A DNA stretch of 8,203 bases from Clostridiaceae bacterium (lineage in GTDB: Bacteria; Bacillota; Clostridia; Oscillospirales; Acutalibacteraceae). The translations under genes were made by a program, and so were the position numbers. The stretch spans positions 1 to 8,203 of the forward strand of contig JAEDIH010000081.1 in assembly GCA_016292575.1 (NCBI GenBank). Direction: 5' to 3'. The notes beneath the pieces are model-generated. The model saw only the letters and a program-made list of their open reading frames with translations. It ran no database searches and was not told the origin of the DNA. Positions 1-6,537 of this stretch are shown piece after piece. Every line of letters begins with the position of its first letter. Position 1 is the first letter of the stretch.

Positions 1-1
1 C

Positions 2-307
2 GCAAAGGTCAGCATTGTTAAAGGAAGCTTTGAAAGCTTCAAAACCTTTGTTGAAACGCAAAAGGAAAAGGACATTCTGGCTCTTGTTTTTGAGGGTGAG
101 GGAAAAAGACTTTCTGTTCCTTTTATCGAATACGGAAAGGAGAACGACGGTGCTTCGCAGGCGCGGAAGATTTTTTCCGCTCTTCGCCGCGTTGACGAAA
201 CGGGCGCAAAGCTTGTCTATGCCCGCTTTCCGGAAAAGGACGGAGTCGGTCTTGCCGTGCTGAACCGCCTTATCCGTGCCGCAGCTTTCAACATAATTGA
301 GCTTTGA
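2..307 (+). CDS. Threonylcarbamoyl-AMP synthase, C-terminal Sua5 domain (5' end outside window)
   Basis: About 101 codons are open from the left edge to the TGA at 305-307; the start and the catalytic YrdC-like domain lie outside the window. The visible part fits the C-terminal Sua5 domain of two-domain (Sua5/YwlC-type) L-threonylcarbamoyladenylate synthases. The final 40 residues carry LRRVDETGAKLVYAR, then GVGLAVLNRLIRAAA and a terminal FNIIEL, matching the family pattern of a Leu/Asp-rich helix, a short strand and G-x-G-x-A-x-x-N-R-L-x-x-A-A. The enzyme makes threonylcarbamoyl-AMP from threonine, bicarbonate and ATP for the t6A37 modification of ANN-decoding tRNAs, in the cytoplasm. The stop lies 9 nt before the coaE start and overlaps the coaE ribosome binding site, so the two genes are probably co-transcribed and translationally coupled. 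The call rests on the C-terminal domain only. Confidence 0.75.
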   Translation, partial: AKVSIVKGSFESFKTFVETQKEKDILALVFEGEGKRLSVPFIEYGKENDGASQARKIFSALRRVDETGAKLVYARFPEKDGVGLAVLNRLIRAAAFNIIEL

Positions 308-316
308 GGTGGAAAG

Positions 317-907
317 ATGATAGTATACGGACTCACGGGTAAAACCGGCGCAGGAAAAAGCACGGTTGCTTCTCTGCTTTCAAAAAAAGGCTTTTTTGTC
401 ATTGACGGCGATCTGATTGCGCGCAGAGTGACGGAAAAAGGCTCTCCCGTTTTGGACGACCTTGCAGGATACTTCGGTATGGACATTCTTCTACCCGATA
501 AAACGCTTGACCGCAAAAAGCTTGCCGCAAGGGCGTTTGCTTCAAAAAGCGCAACCGAAAAGCTCTGCGAGCTGACCCACCCTGAAATTCACAGGCTGTT
601 TGTTGAAGAAATCAAAAAAGCTGAAAGAGCGGGCTTTGAGTTCTGCCTCATTGACGCGGCGGCACTTTTGGAAAGTCCGTCAAAAGCGCTTTGCGAAAAG
701 ATTATTGTTGTTTTCTGCCCGGAGAATATCCGTCTTGAGCGCATTTTAAAGCGTGATAATATTACAAGGCAGCAGGCTTTGCAGCGCATTGGCGCACAAA
801 AGGACGACAGCTTCTATCTTTCGCAGGCGGATATCATAATCAATAATTATCCCCCGTATGATATTGAAAAGGAAACAGGAAAAATTACAAAAGGGGGAAG
901 AATTTGA
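317..907 (+). CDS. coaE: Dephospho-CoA kinase
   Basis: A 196-residue cytoplasmic P-loop kinase that phosphorylates the ribose 3'-hydroxyl of dephospho-CoA with ATP, the final step of coenzyme A synthesis. The N-terminus reads MIVYGLTGKTGAGKST, a Walker A loop at residues 8-16 in the form typical of CoaE. It is followed by the VIDGDLIARRV segment (residues 28-38; families usually show D-A-D-x-[IL]-[AS]-R, so Gly31 replaces the common Ala). Further CoaE landmarks are THPEI at 87-91, a CLIDAAALLE strand near 110-119, and the lid region RIGAQKDDSFYLSQADIIINN at 157-177. Length is normal for bacterial CoaE (about 195-205). The ATG is preceded by GAGGTGG at 306-312, which overlaps the upstream gene's stop. 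The stop overlaps the next gene's TTG start by 4 nt. Confidence 0.95.
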   Translation: MIVYGLTGKTGAGKSTVASLLSKKGFFVIDGDLIARRVTEKGSPVLDDLAGYFGMDILLPDKTLDRKKLAARAFASKSATEKLCELTHPEIHRLFVEEIKKAERAGFEFCLIDAAALLESPSKALCEKIIVVFCPENIRLERILKRDNITRQQALQRIGAQKDDSFYLSQADIIINNYPPYDIEKETGKITKGGRI

Positions 908-1476
908 AAAAGAAGAAAAGCATAAGAATAATTGCACTTCTGATTCTTATTCCGGTTATTGCGGCTGTCGTTTTTGCGTTGTATAATTATGCAAGCCGCT
1001 CTTTGCAAAAGACATTATATCCGCTTAAATACGAAAAATATGTCGCAACCTACTGTCGAAAATACAAACTTGAAAAATCTTTTGTTTTTGCCGTGATTAA
1101 ATGCGAAAGCGGCTTTCAGAGCGACGCGGTTTCGTCCGCCGGAGCAAAGGGGCTTATGCAGATTATGCCCGACACCTTCAAATGGCTCAAGACCAAGACG
1201 GGTGAACAGCTTCCGGAGGAAAAGCTTTTTGATCCGGAAACCTCAATAAAATACGGCTGTCTTTTGTATTCCATGTTCATTGAGCAGTTCGGCTCAGAGG
1301 CGGAGGCTGTTGCCGCCTATCACGCAGGTCCGAACAACGTTAAAAAGTGGCTCTGTGACGAGAGATTTTCAAAGGACGGAAAAACCCTTATCGATATTCC
1401 GTTTTCATCAACAAAGGCTTATGTCAAAAATGTGATGAAAACCAAGGATATATATGACAAACTATATTTCAAGTAA
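904..1476 (+). CDS. Membrane-anchored lytic murein transglycosylase (SLT domain)
   Basis: A 190-residue protein that should cleave the MurNAc-GlcNAc bond of peptidoglycan, forming 1,6-anhydro-MurNAc, on the outer face of the membrane. Residues 1-8 are basic (MKKKKSIR) and residues 9-28 are strongly hydrophobic with no clear signal peptidase site, which suggests an N-terminal anchor. The Slt-type goose-lysozyme-like domain fills residues 45-185. It has the catalytic Glu68 in KCESGFQ, the GLMQIMPDT motif at 83-91 and AYHAGPNNV at 138-146, in canonical order and spacing. Translation starts at TTG, overlapping the coaE stop as TTGA, with a GGGGGA ribosome binding site 5-6 nt upstream. No other in-frame start leaves the anchor intact. 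The compact size matches minimal Slt proteins of Gram-positives and lacks the long superhelical domain of E. coli Slt70. Confidence 0.9.
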   Translation: MKKKKSIRIIALLILIPVIAAVVFALYNYASRSLQKTLYPLKYEKYVATYCRKYKLEKSFVFAVIKCESGFQSDAVSSAGAKGLMQIMPDTFKWLKTKTGEQLPEEKLFDPETSIKYGCLLYSMFIEQFGSEAEAVAAYHAGPNNVKKWLCDERFSKDGKTLIDIPFSSTKAYVKNVMKTKDIYDKLYFK

Positions 1477-1520
1477 TCACCGACTGATCAGTTCTTCATT
1501 CTGATTTTTTGGATTTATGA

Positions 1521-1528
1521 AAAGGAGG
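1521..1528 (+). promoter_or_regulatory. Ribosome binding site that fixes the M18 start
   Basis: AAAGGAGG is a near-perfect complement to the 16S 3' end and lies 6 nt before the ATG at 1535. It falls between two in-frame ATGs (1517 and 1535) and shows that the downstream one is used. Confidence 0.85.
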
Positions 1529-1534
1529 ATATTT

Positions 1535-2938
1535 ATGAGTGAAGAAAAAACCGAGCTTGAACTTCTGAAGGACGGGCTTTTTCTTAAAAAAAAGCATTTT
1601 TCGCTTTGCCTCAGTGAGGACGAGGTGAAGGCTGCGGACGAATTTTGCGAGGGCTACAAGACCTTTTTGAACACAGCAAAGACCGAAAGGGAATGTAACA
1701 GTTGGATTGCCGAAAAGGCCGAAAAAAACGGCTTTGTTCCCTTTGACCCTGCAAAAAAGTATGCTCCGGGCGATAAGGTTTATCTCAACAACCGCGGCAA
1801 AGCCCTCATTCTCGCCGTTATCGGCAAAAGGGGCGTTTCAGAGGGGGCAAAAATCGTGGCTTCGCACATCGACTCTCCGCGCCTTGATCTCAAGCCCTCT
1901 CCGCTTTATGAGGACAACGAGATTGCATACTTCAAAACGCATTACTACGGCGGCATTCGCAAGTATCAGTGGACAACCGTTCCGCTTTCGCTGCACGGCG
2001 TTTTTGTAAGGCGCGACGGCTCGAGCGTAACGGTTTCCCTCGGCGAAAAGGAGGGCGAGCCGAAGTTCGTTATCACCGACCTGCTTCCGCACCTTGCAAA
2101 GGAGCAGTCAAAGCGAACCCTTTCCGACGGCGTAAGAGGCGAGGAGCTGAACATTCTTGTCGGCTCAAGACCTTTCAAAAATGATGAGGGCAGCGAAAGC
2201 GTCAAGGCGAATGTCCTGAAACTTCTCAACGAAAAATACAATATTGAGGAGGAGGACTTCATCTCTGCGGAGCTTGAGCTTGTTCCTGCGTTCCCGGTCT
2301 GCGATATCGGATTTGACAGGAGCATGATCGGCGGATACGGTCACGATGACAGAGTCTGTGCCTATCCCGGCTTTGAGGCGCTTTTTGACGCTCAGGCACC
2401 GGAGCACACCTCGCTCATGGTTCTTGCGGACAAGGAGGAAATCGGCTCGGACGGAAACACAGGACTCAATTCCGCTTTCCTCAGGTATTTTGTTGCCGAC
2501 CTTGCAAAGGCGGAGGGCTTGGAGGGCAGACACGTCCTTTCAAAAAGCGAGTGCCTTTCGGCCGATGTCAACGCCTGCTTTGATCCCACTTTCCCCTCGG
2601 TACACGACAAGAATAACGCTGCTTTCCTTAACCACGGCGTGGTTGTCACAAAGTACACCGGCGCAAGGGGCAAGAGCGGAACCTCTGACGCAAGCGCGGA
2701 GTTTGTGGGCAAGGTCAGGAAAATTCTCAACGACGGCGGCGTCTGCTGGCAGACAGGCGAGATGGGCAAGGTTGACGAGGGCGGCGGAGGAACCGTTGCG
2801 ATGTTTGTTGCAAACCTCAATGTTGATGTTGTTGACCTCGGCGTTCCCGTGCTTTCAATGCACGCACCGTTTGAGGTTGTTTCAAAAACAGATGTCTACA
2901 GCACCTATAAGGCCTGCAAGGCATTTTTTGAAAGTTAA
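1535..2938 (+). CDS. M18 family metallo-aminopeptidase
   Basis: A 467-residue cytoplasmic zinc aminopeptidase of the M18 family (aspartyl aminopeptidase / yeast aminopeptidase I relatives), which trims N-terminal residues, often acidic ones, during peptide turnover. Five likely metal ligands appear in family order: His111 (ASHIDSPRLD), Asp271 (GHDDRVCAY), Glu301 or Glu302 (DKEEIGSDG), Asp344 (SADVNACFDP) and His443 (SMHAPFEV). The first Glu of the EE pair is the usual catalytic base. Gly-rich segments such as DEGGGGTVA near 414-422 are also typical. An in-frame ATG at 1517 exists, but the sequence AAAGGAGG at 1521-1528 sits 6 nt before the ATG at 1535 and would be inside the longer ORF, so 1535 is the better start. 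Length is normal for clostridial M18 enzymes. Substrate specificity cannot be read from sequence. Confidence 0.92.
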   Translation: MSEEKTELELLKDGLFLKKKHFSLCLSEDEVKAADEFCEGYKTFLNTAKTERECNSWIAEKAEKNGFVPFDPAKKYAPGDKVYLNNRGKALILAVIGKRGVSEGAKIVASHIDSPRLDLKPSPLYEDNEIAYFKTHYYGGIRKYQWTTVPLSLHGVFVRRDGSSVTVSLGEKEGEPKFVITDLLPHLAKEQSKRTLSDGVRGEELNILVGSRPFKNDEGSESVKANVLKLLNEKYNIEEEDFISAELELVPAFPVCDIGFDRSMIGGYGHDDRVCAYPGFEALFDAQAPEHTSLMVLADKEEIGSDGNTGLNSAFLRYFVADLAKAEGLEGRHVLSKSECLSADVNACFDPTFPSVHDKNNAAFLNHGVVVTKYTGARGKSGTSDASAEFVGKVRKILNDGGVCWQTGEMGKVDEGGGGTVAMFVANLNVDVVDLGVPVLSMHAPFEVVSKTDVYSTYKACKAFFES

Positions 2939-2954
2939 TAAACAAAAAAATATT

Positions 2955-2981
2955 GCCGCTTCGTTTTAACGGCGAAGCGGC
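2955..2981. other. Intergenic stem-loop between aminopeptidase and first symporter
   Basis: GCCGCTTCG at 2955-2963 pairs perfectly with CGAAGCGGC at 2973-2981 across a 9-nt loop. On the + strand no U-run follows; the ribosome binding site of the next gene begins 5 nt later. On the - strand the stem is followed by AATATTTTTTTG, the layout of an intrinsic terminator, though no - strand gene feeds into it here. On the + strand it could mark an mRNA processing or stability boundary between the two ORFs or modulate access to the symporter's ribosome binding site. The fold is clear; its role is inference. Confidence 0.6.
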
Positions 2982-3002
2982 AGCTTAAGGAGATAATATT
3001 AT

Positions 3003-4472
3003 ATGAACACATTGAAAGAAAAGAAGGTTCTGATGAAAACTCCGGACGGTTGGGTGACCAATCCCATTGAGAGACTCAGCTACTATCTGTACTTTGCAGG
3101 ACAGAATGCGATATATAATCTGATTTCATCCTTTTTGACAACATACATAGTTTTCACCTTTGCCGCGGAGGCGGGCACGGGCGTCGATCCGATGAAGCTG
3201 ACGGCCGGAATTATCCTTGCCGTTAAGATCTGGGACGCGGTCAACGACGTTGTTTTCGGCGTAATCTTTGATAAGGTACGCTTCAAGAGCGGAAAGAAGT
3301 TTGTTCCTTGGCTTAAGATTTCGCTTGTTTTCATTCCGCTTTCAACCATTCTCCTTTTTGCAATTCCGTCCTCAATTTCAACCTCTGTCAAGCTCTGGTG
3401 GCTCGCCATCGCGTATATACTCTGGGATACGGCGTATACACTTTGCGATGTTCCGATTTTCGGCGTTATCACCGCAATGAGCGAAAACCTTGACGAAAGG
3501 AACAGCGTGCTTTCCTATAAGAGCATCTGGTCGGGCGTAGGTTCGGGCATTGCCCTCATTCTCGGAACGGTTCTCGTCAGCGAAAAGGTTCACCTCAACT
3601 ATACGGTGGTTGCCGTCATTTGCGCCGTGTTTGCAATTCTCACCATGATTCCGGCCTGCTTCAAGCTTGAAGAACGCTACGGCGGTGAAAACGATGAAAG
3701 CTTTACCGTTAAGAAGATGTTCCGGTATCTCTTTAACAACAAGTTCCTGCTTATCTATTACATCGGCTTTTTCTTCTATTCAAGCGCGAACGTATATAAC
3801 CAGCTAAACCAGCTTGTTGCTTATTATCTGTTCAACAATTCAATGATCTCGCTCGTTGTTCAGGCGTGCAGCCTTGTTCCGTCCGCGATTGTTGCGTTCC
3901 TTGTTCCGCATATGATAAGAAAAATCGACAAGATGAAGCTGTTCAGAATCTGCACTGTTGCCTCGGTTGTCACAAGCGTACTCATGTGGGCTGTGGGCTA
4001 CAGCAGCCTTGTTCTGTTCATCATTCTGTTTGCTTTGCGCTCGGTACCTCTTGCAATCCTCGGCGTTATGCTCTTCCTCTTTACTCCTGACTGCGCCGAA
4101 TACGGAAAGTTCAAAACCGGAATTGAAGCCAAAGGTATTACCTTTGCAATCCAGACCTTCATGGTCAAGCTTACCGCGGCTGTTTCAAGCGCGCTCGTTC
4201 TGTTTGTTTTCGGCCTCAAATGGGTCGGCTGGCAGAGTGTTGAAGCGCAGAACTTTGACGACCTTGCAAAGAGCGGCATTACGCAGACTCCGCACGCGCT
4301 CAATTGCCTGTGGTTCCTCTATGTAATGATTCCGGCAATCGGCTATGCGGTAGCATACCTCATCTGGACGAGATACAAGATGACCGATAAGGACGTTCAG
4401 ATCATGGCGGACTGCAACACCGGAAAGATTACAAGAGAGGAAGCGGAAGCTTCGCTTTCAAGGGAGTATTAA
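3003..4472 (+). CDS. GPH-family (MelB-like) sugar:cation symporter, first copy
   Basis: A 489-residue integral membrane protein, predicted to have 12 membrane helices, of the glycoside-pentoside-hexuronide:cation symporter branch of the major facilitator superfamily. The hallmark helix II motif appears as KIWDAVNDVVFG (residues 75-86), keeping the two Asp residues (78 and 82) that correspond to MelB Asp55 and Asp59, which coordinate Na+/H+. The usual DP is DV here, and the usual Arg before WD is Lys75. The helix IV site reads YTLCDVPIFG, with Asp149 matching MelB Asp124. On helix I the MelB GKD is GQN (33-35). The late motif CAEYGKFKTG (364-373) and Lys389 match MelB's DYGEYK region and Lys377. 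Charged tails are cytoplasmic. An AAGGAG site at 2987-2992 precedes the ATG. The 64-bp gap to the aminopeptidase gene suggests read-through. The substrate is probably a glycoside or sugar but cannot be assigned. Confidence 0.88.
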   Translation: MNTLKEKKVLMKTPDGWVTNPIERLSYYLYFAGQNAIYNLISSFLTTYIVFTFAAEAGTGVDPMKLTAGIILAVKIWDAVNDVVFGVIFDKVRFKSGKKFVPWLKISLVFIPLSTILLFAIPSSISTSVKLWWLAIAYILWDTAYTLCDVPIFGVITAMSENLDERNSVLSYKSIWSGVGSGIALILGTVLVSEKVHLNYTVVAVICAVFAILTMIPACFKLEERYGGENDESFTVKKMFRYLFNNKFLLIYYIGFFFYSSANVYNQLNQLVAYYLFNNSMISLVVQACSLVPSAIVAFLVPHMIRKIDKMKLFRICTVASVVTSVLMWAVGYSSLVLFIILFALRSVPLAILGVMLFLFTPDCAEYGKFKTGIEAKGITFAIQTFMVKLTAAVSSALVLFVFGLKWVGWQSVEAQNFDDLAKSGITQTPHALNCLWFLYVMIPAIGYAVAYLIWTRYKMTDKDVQIMADCNTGKITREEAEASLSREY

Positions 4473-4485
4473 TTAAATTTATTAA

Positions 4486-4510
4486 AATTGTGACATATAC
4501 CGGCACAATT
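4486..4510. promoter_or_regulatory. Operator-like dyad upstream of second symporter promoter
   Basis: AATTGTG (4486-4492) and CACAATT (4504-4510) are perfect inverted copies separated by 11 bp. The dyad ends 12 bp before the -35 box at 4523. The half-site resembles LacI-family operator halves (AATTGTGA), which fits a sugar transport gene, but no regulator is encoded in the window. It could bind an activator (upstream position) or be chance in AT-rich DNA. Confidence 0.45.
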
Positions 4511-4522
4511 ACAAAAAAAGTC

Positions 4523-4551
4523 TTGTAAAAGGACTGAAAAAATGCTACACT
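4523..4551 (+). promoter_or_regulatory. Sigma-A promoter for second symporter (extended -10)
   Basis: TTGTAA at 4523-4528, a 17-bp spacer, then TACACT at 4546-4551, preceded by TGC, which gives an extended -10 (TGn). Predicted transcription start is near 4558, leaving a leader of roughly 78 nt before the ATG. The -35 matches 4 of 6 consensus bases; the spacing is ideal. Confidence 0.65.
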
Positions 4552-4566
4552 AAAGTAAGTGGTGAA

Positions 4567-4595
4567 AGCCGAACTGTTTTTCAATCGGTTCGGCT
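4567..4595 (+). other. Stem-loop at predicted 5' end of second symporter mRNA
   Basis: AGCCGAACTG (4567-4576) pairs with CGGTTCGGCT (4586-4595), 10 bp including one G-U, with a 9-nt loop. It begins about 9 nt after the predicted transcription start. The next U-run (about 4612-4618) is too distant for a classical terminator, so a 5'-end mRNA-stabilising hairpin or a protein-binding leader element is more likely. No known riboswitch is recognised. Confidence 0.55.
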
Positions 4596-4635
4596 CTCAT
4601 TCTTTTACACTATTTTTTAGCAAGGAGAGAAGAAA

Positions 4636-6159
4636 ATGGCGAAGAAAGAAACTGCCGACAATGCCGCTCCGGTTGCCGAAAACGAGCATCCGAACAAAAT
4701 CGGCATCAAGGAAGCCTCCGGCTATATGCTCGGCGACGCGGCAAACCTTTTTAATTTGACCTACATTTCAAGCTATCTCAAGGTTCTCATGACCGATGTT
4801 TTCGGGCTTGACGCAATTAAGGGCGGAATAATGTTTATCGTTACCCGCCTTTGGGACTGCATCAACGATCCCATCTGGGGCGTTTTTGTTGAAAGAAAAA
4901 AGCCGAGACCCGACGGAAAATACAGACCCTATCTTAAAACAGTCTGCGTTCCGCTCGGAATTTCAACAATACTTTGCTTTATTCCGTGGAATCAGCTGCA
5001 GTTTCTCGGAATAAATATACCGACGAATTCCGGTCTGCTGCTTTTAATTTGTTATATTACTTACATATTCTACGGAATGATGTATACCGGCATGAATATT
5101 CCGTTCGGCTCGCTTGCGTCGGTAATCACAGATGACCCCAAGGGAAGAACGCTCCTTTCAACCTTCCGCTCAATCGGCTCGGGTGTTGGCGGCGGCATTG
5201 TTTCGCTGCTTGCTCCGCTTCTCATCTTCGTTAAAACCGGAGAAATTGACCGTCTCGGAAATCCGGTCAAAAGAGCAGACGGAAGCAGAATGTTCTTCTT
5301 CGGTCTTGCAATGGGCGTTCTTTCAATCATTTTCTACCTTTGGAGCTATTACACCACAAAGGAAAGGGTTGAGTCCGCTCCCGAGTCCAAGGTTGACTTC
5401 AAGGTTGTTTACGGAGGAATGTTCAAGTCCCGTCCGTTTGTTACGGTCGCGCTTGCAGGTCTGCTCATCAGCGGACAGCTCCAGTTCAATTCATTCAACT
5501 CCTATCTTTATAAGAACTATTTTGTTAATACAAACCTTTCAATAGTCGGAACAATCTGCAACTATCTTCCTATGGTGGTTCTTATTCTCTTTATGCCGAA
5601 GCTTGTTGCAAAGTACGGCAAAAAGGAGCTTTGCGGAAACACTTCAATCATTGCCGCAATCACGGCGGTTTTGCTTGCTGTTTGCGCAAACAGCGAAAAA
5701 ATTATCAATATAATCAGTCCCTCAACCGGACGGTTCCCGGCGTGGCTCTTTATGGCGGCGCTCATGCTCATCGGCTTTGGCTACACCTTTGTCAGCCTTA
5801 CCTGCTGGGCGGTTGTTATGGACGTTATCGACTATCAGGAATATAAAACAGGTCAGCGCAGCGAAAGCGCAATCTATGCCGTTTATACTTTTTCAAGAAA
5901 GCTCGGTCAGACTATTGCGGACGCAAGCGGAATGTTCCTTCTTCAGGGATGGGCGCATTATGACGGCGCAACAATGGGTGACAAGGGCTTCATTCCCGGC
6001 GTCAGCGAAAAGCTCATGTTCATTTGCACGATTATTCCGGCCGTTGTTTATACCGGCGTATGGCTTCTTATGAAGTTCGGCTATCCGCTCACCAAGGAAA
6101 AGCTTGAGCCGATTTACGCCTATGTTCGCGAAAAGCGCGAGGAGGCGGAAACGGCCTGA
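4636..6159 (+). CDS. GPH-family (MelB-like) sugar:cation symporter, second copy
   Basis: A 507-residue, probably 12-helix GPH/MelB-type transporter importing a sugar or glycoside with Na+ or H+. It begins with a hydrophilic tail of about 25 residues. The helix I motif is GYMLGDAANLF, with Asp34 near the MelB Asp19 position. Helix II is the canonical RLWDCINDPIWG (71-82), with cation-site Asp74 and Asp78, followed by GKYRPYL. At the helix IV substrate site it has MNIPFGSL (153-160), Asn154 replacing the Asp124 of MelB; this NIP form is common in GPH members for pentosides, hexuronides or oligosaccharides, so melibiose-type transport is less likely. The late motif is DVIDYQEYKTGQRSES, then FSRKLGQ with the conserved Lys. 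An AAGGAG site at 4622-4627 lies 8 nt before the ATG. It follows the other symporter but has its own promoter and is clearly diverged from it. No terminator is evident after its stop. Confidence 0.9.
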   Translation: MAKKETADNAAPVAENEHPNKIGIKEASGYMLGDAANLFNLTYISSYLKVLMTDVFGLDAIKGGIMFIVTRLWDCINDPIWGVFVERKKPRPDGKYRPYLKTVCVPLGISTILCFIPWNQLQFLGINIPTNSGLLLLICYITYIFYGMMYTGMNIPFGSLASVITDDPKGRTLLSTFRSIGSGVGGGIVSLLAPLLIFVKTGEIDRLGNPVKRADGSRMFFFGLAMGVLSIIFYLWSYYTTKERVESAPESKVDFKVVYGGMFKSRPFVTVALAGLLISGQLQFNSFNSYLYKNYFVNTNLSIVGTICNYLPMVVLILFMPKLVAKYGKKELCGNTSIIAAITAVLLAVCANSEKIINIISPSTGRFPAWLFMAALMLIGFGYTFVSLTCWAVVMDVIDYQEYKTGQRSESAIYAVYTFSRKLGQTIADASGMFLLQGWAHYDGATMGDKGFIPGVSEKLMFICTIIPAVVYTGVWLLMKFGYPLTKEKLEPIYAYVREKREEAETA

Positions 6160-6178
6160 CCGCGTTTATAACCGTGAG

Positions 6179-6202
6179 TTAACAAACAGGGCAATTTGTT
6201 AA
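6179..6202. promoter_or_regulatory. Operator-like dyad before the first mini-gene
   Basis: TTAACAAA (6179-6186) and TTTGTTAA (6195-6202) are perfect 8-bp inverted copies around an 8-bp centre (16-bp spacing between arm starts). The dyad ends 7 bp before the -35 box of the next promoter. As RNA it would be a weak A-U stem, without a clean U-run, so a DNA-binding site is more plausible than a terminator for the symporter gene. Confidence 0.45.
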
Positions 6203-6209
6203 AAATCTA

Positions 6210-6238
6210 TTGATTTTTGGCTTTTTCCGTGTTATCAT
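6210..6238 (+). promoter_or_regulatory. Sigma-A promoter of the 40-residue peptide gene
   Basis: TTGATT at 6210-6215, a 17-bp spacer and TATCAT at 6233-6238. Predicted start of transcription is about 6245, giving a leader near 48 nt. Four of six matches at -35 and five of six at -10. Confidence 0.65.
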
Positions 6239-6249
6239 AGCAATGACAG

Positions 6250-6265
6250 AAGAAGTCCGCTTCTT
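6250..6265 (+). other. Hairpin at predicted 5' end of first peptide mRNA
   Basis: AAGAAG (6250-6255) pairs with CTTCTT (6260-6265) around the tetraloop TCCG. It starts about 5 nt after the predicted transcription start and leaves the ribosome binding site at 6277 free. A stabilising 5' hairpin is the likely meaning. Confidence 0.45.
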
Positions 6266-6292
6266 TAAAAACTAACAAAGGAGATGTTACTC

Positions 6293-6415
6293 ATGCTTAC
6301 TATCGGTGAACTTATCGAAGGCTTCAAGAAAGGCTTTGAACTTATTAAAGAGCTTTTCGCTTTCCTTAAACCGCTTTTCGGAATCAAGGATGAAGAGACA
6401 ACAGAAACCGCATAA
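6293..6415 (+). CDS. Small amphipathic peptide (40 residues), family not recognised
   Basis: A 40-codon ORF starting MLTIGELIEGFKKGFEL, containing LFAFLKPLFG at residues 21-30 and ending in an acidic, Thr-rich tail (DEETTETA). Hydrophobic residues at 4, 7, 8, 11, 15, 18, 22, 25 and 29 recur every 3-4 positions, so residues 3-26 should form an amphipathic helix. There are 5 Lys against 8 acidic residues, so it is mildly acidic, with no Cys and no signal peptide. Support for expression is an AAAGGAG site at 6277-6283 with 9-nt spacing, its own promoter, a 5' hairpin and a strong downstream terminator. An in-frame ATG at 6284 abuts the ribosome binding site and is unlikely to be used. Its C-terminal motif recurs in the 33-residue peptide downstream. 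I cannot assign a function; peripheral membrane binding, export as a signal or bacteriocin-like peptide, or regulation of the adjacent transporter are all possible. Confidence 0.7.
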   Translation: MLTIGELIEGFKKGFELIKELFAFLKPLFGIKDEETTETA

Positions 6416-6432
6416 TTTTGCTCAAAAAATCC

Positions 6433-6454
6433 GGTTGCCGCTTTCAGCGCGACC
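6433..6454. other. Small stem-loop after the first peptide gene
   Basis: GGTTG-C-CGC pairs with GCG-CGACC around a TTTCA loop, with one bulged C and one G-U pair. It is preceded by six A residues, so on the - strand it is followed by a T-run, like a terminator for leftward transcripts. On the + strand no T-run follows. It may add structure to the 3' end of the peptide mRNA. Confidence 0.35.
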
Positions 6455-6476
6455 AAAAATGCAAAACTAAAAGGCT

Positions 6477-6537
6477 AAAGCTATAATTTACGGAAGGTCA
6501 AACAAAAATGCTTTCCGTAATTTATAGCTTTTCTTTG
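6477..6537 (+). terminator. Intrinsic terminator of the first peptide gene
   Basis: A 19-bp stem (6477-6495 with 6513-6531) contains a single internal T-T mismatch and a 17-nt loop, and runs into TTTTCTTTGTTTT. It lies 61 nt after the peptide stop. The opposite strand is also T-rich after the stem, so it may work in both directions. Confidence 0.75.

Noticed and set aside
24..40. Palindrome GAAGCTTT-G-AAAGCTTC
   Set aside because: It lies inside the Sua5 coding region and is explained by the repeated residues SFESF; no regulatory context.
15..263. 82-codon ORF on the + strand
   Set aside because: It is out of frame with the Sua5 C-terminal reading frame, which has recognisable family residues; the product is basic and low in recognisable pattern.
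1483..1510. Palindrome ACTGATCAGT plus ATCAG/CTGAT stem followed by six T, possible terminator after the transglycosylase gene
   Set aside because: The stem is only 5-6 bp and A/T-rich; too weak to call a terminator, though partial termination before the aminopeptidase gene is not excluded.
1966..2820. Several - strand ORFs (up to 142 codons) opposite the aminopeptidase gene
   Set aside because: Antisense shadows of a conserved enzyme, with no ribosome binding sites or recognisable motifs.
2346..2969. 207-codon + strand ORF
   Set aside because: Lies across the well-supported M18 gene in another frame; a Ser/Arg/Thr-rich product typical of a shadow frame.
4558..4635. Riboswitch or T-box in the second symporter leader
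   Set aside because: The leader is only about 78 nt with one simple hairpin; no conserved aptamer or T-box sequence seen.
6265..6456. 63-codon - strand ORF over the first peptide gene
   Set aside because: No promoter or ribosome binding site seen on that strand, and it mirrors the peptide ORF; treated as shadow.
6433..6531. Type I toxin-antitoxin hypothesis for the peptide genes
   Set aside because: I looked for a convincing - strand promoter that would make a dedicated antisense RNA and found none; the peptides also lack a clear single transmembrane segment.
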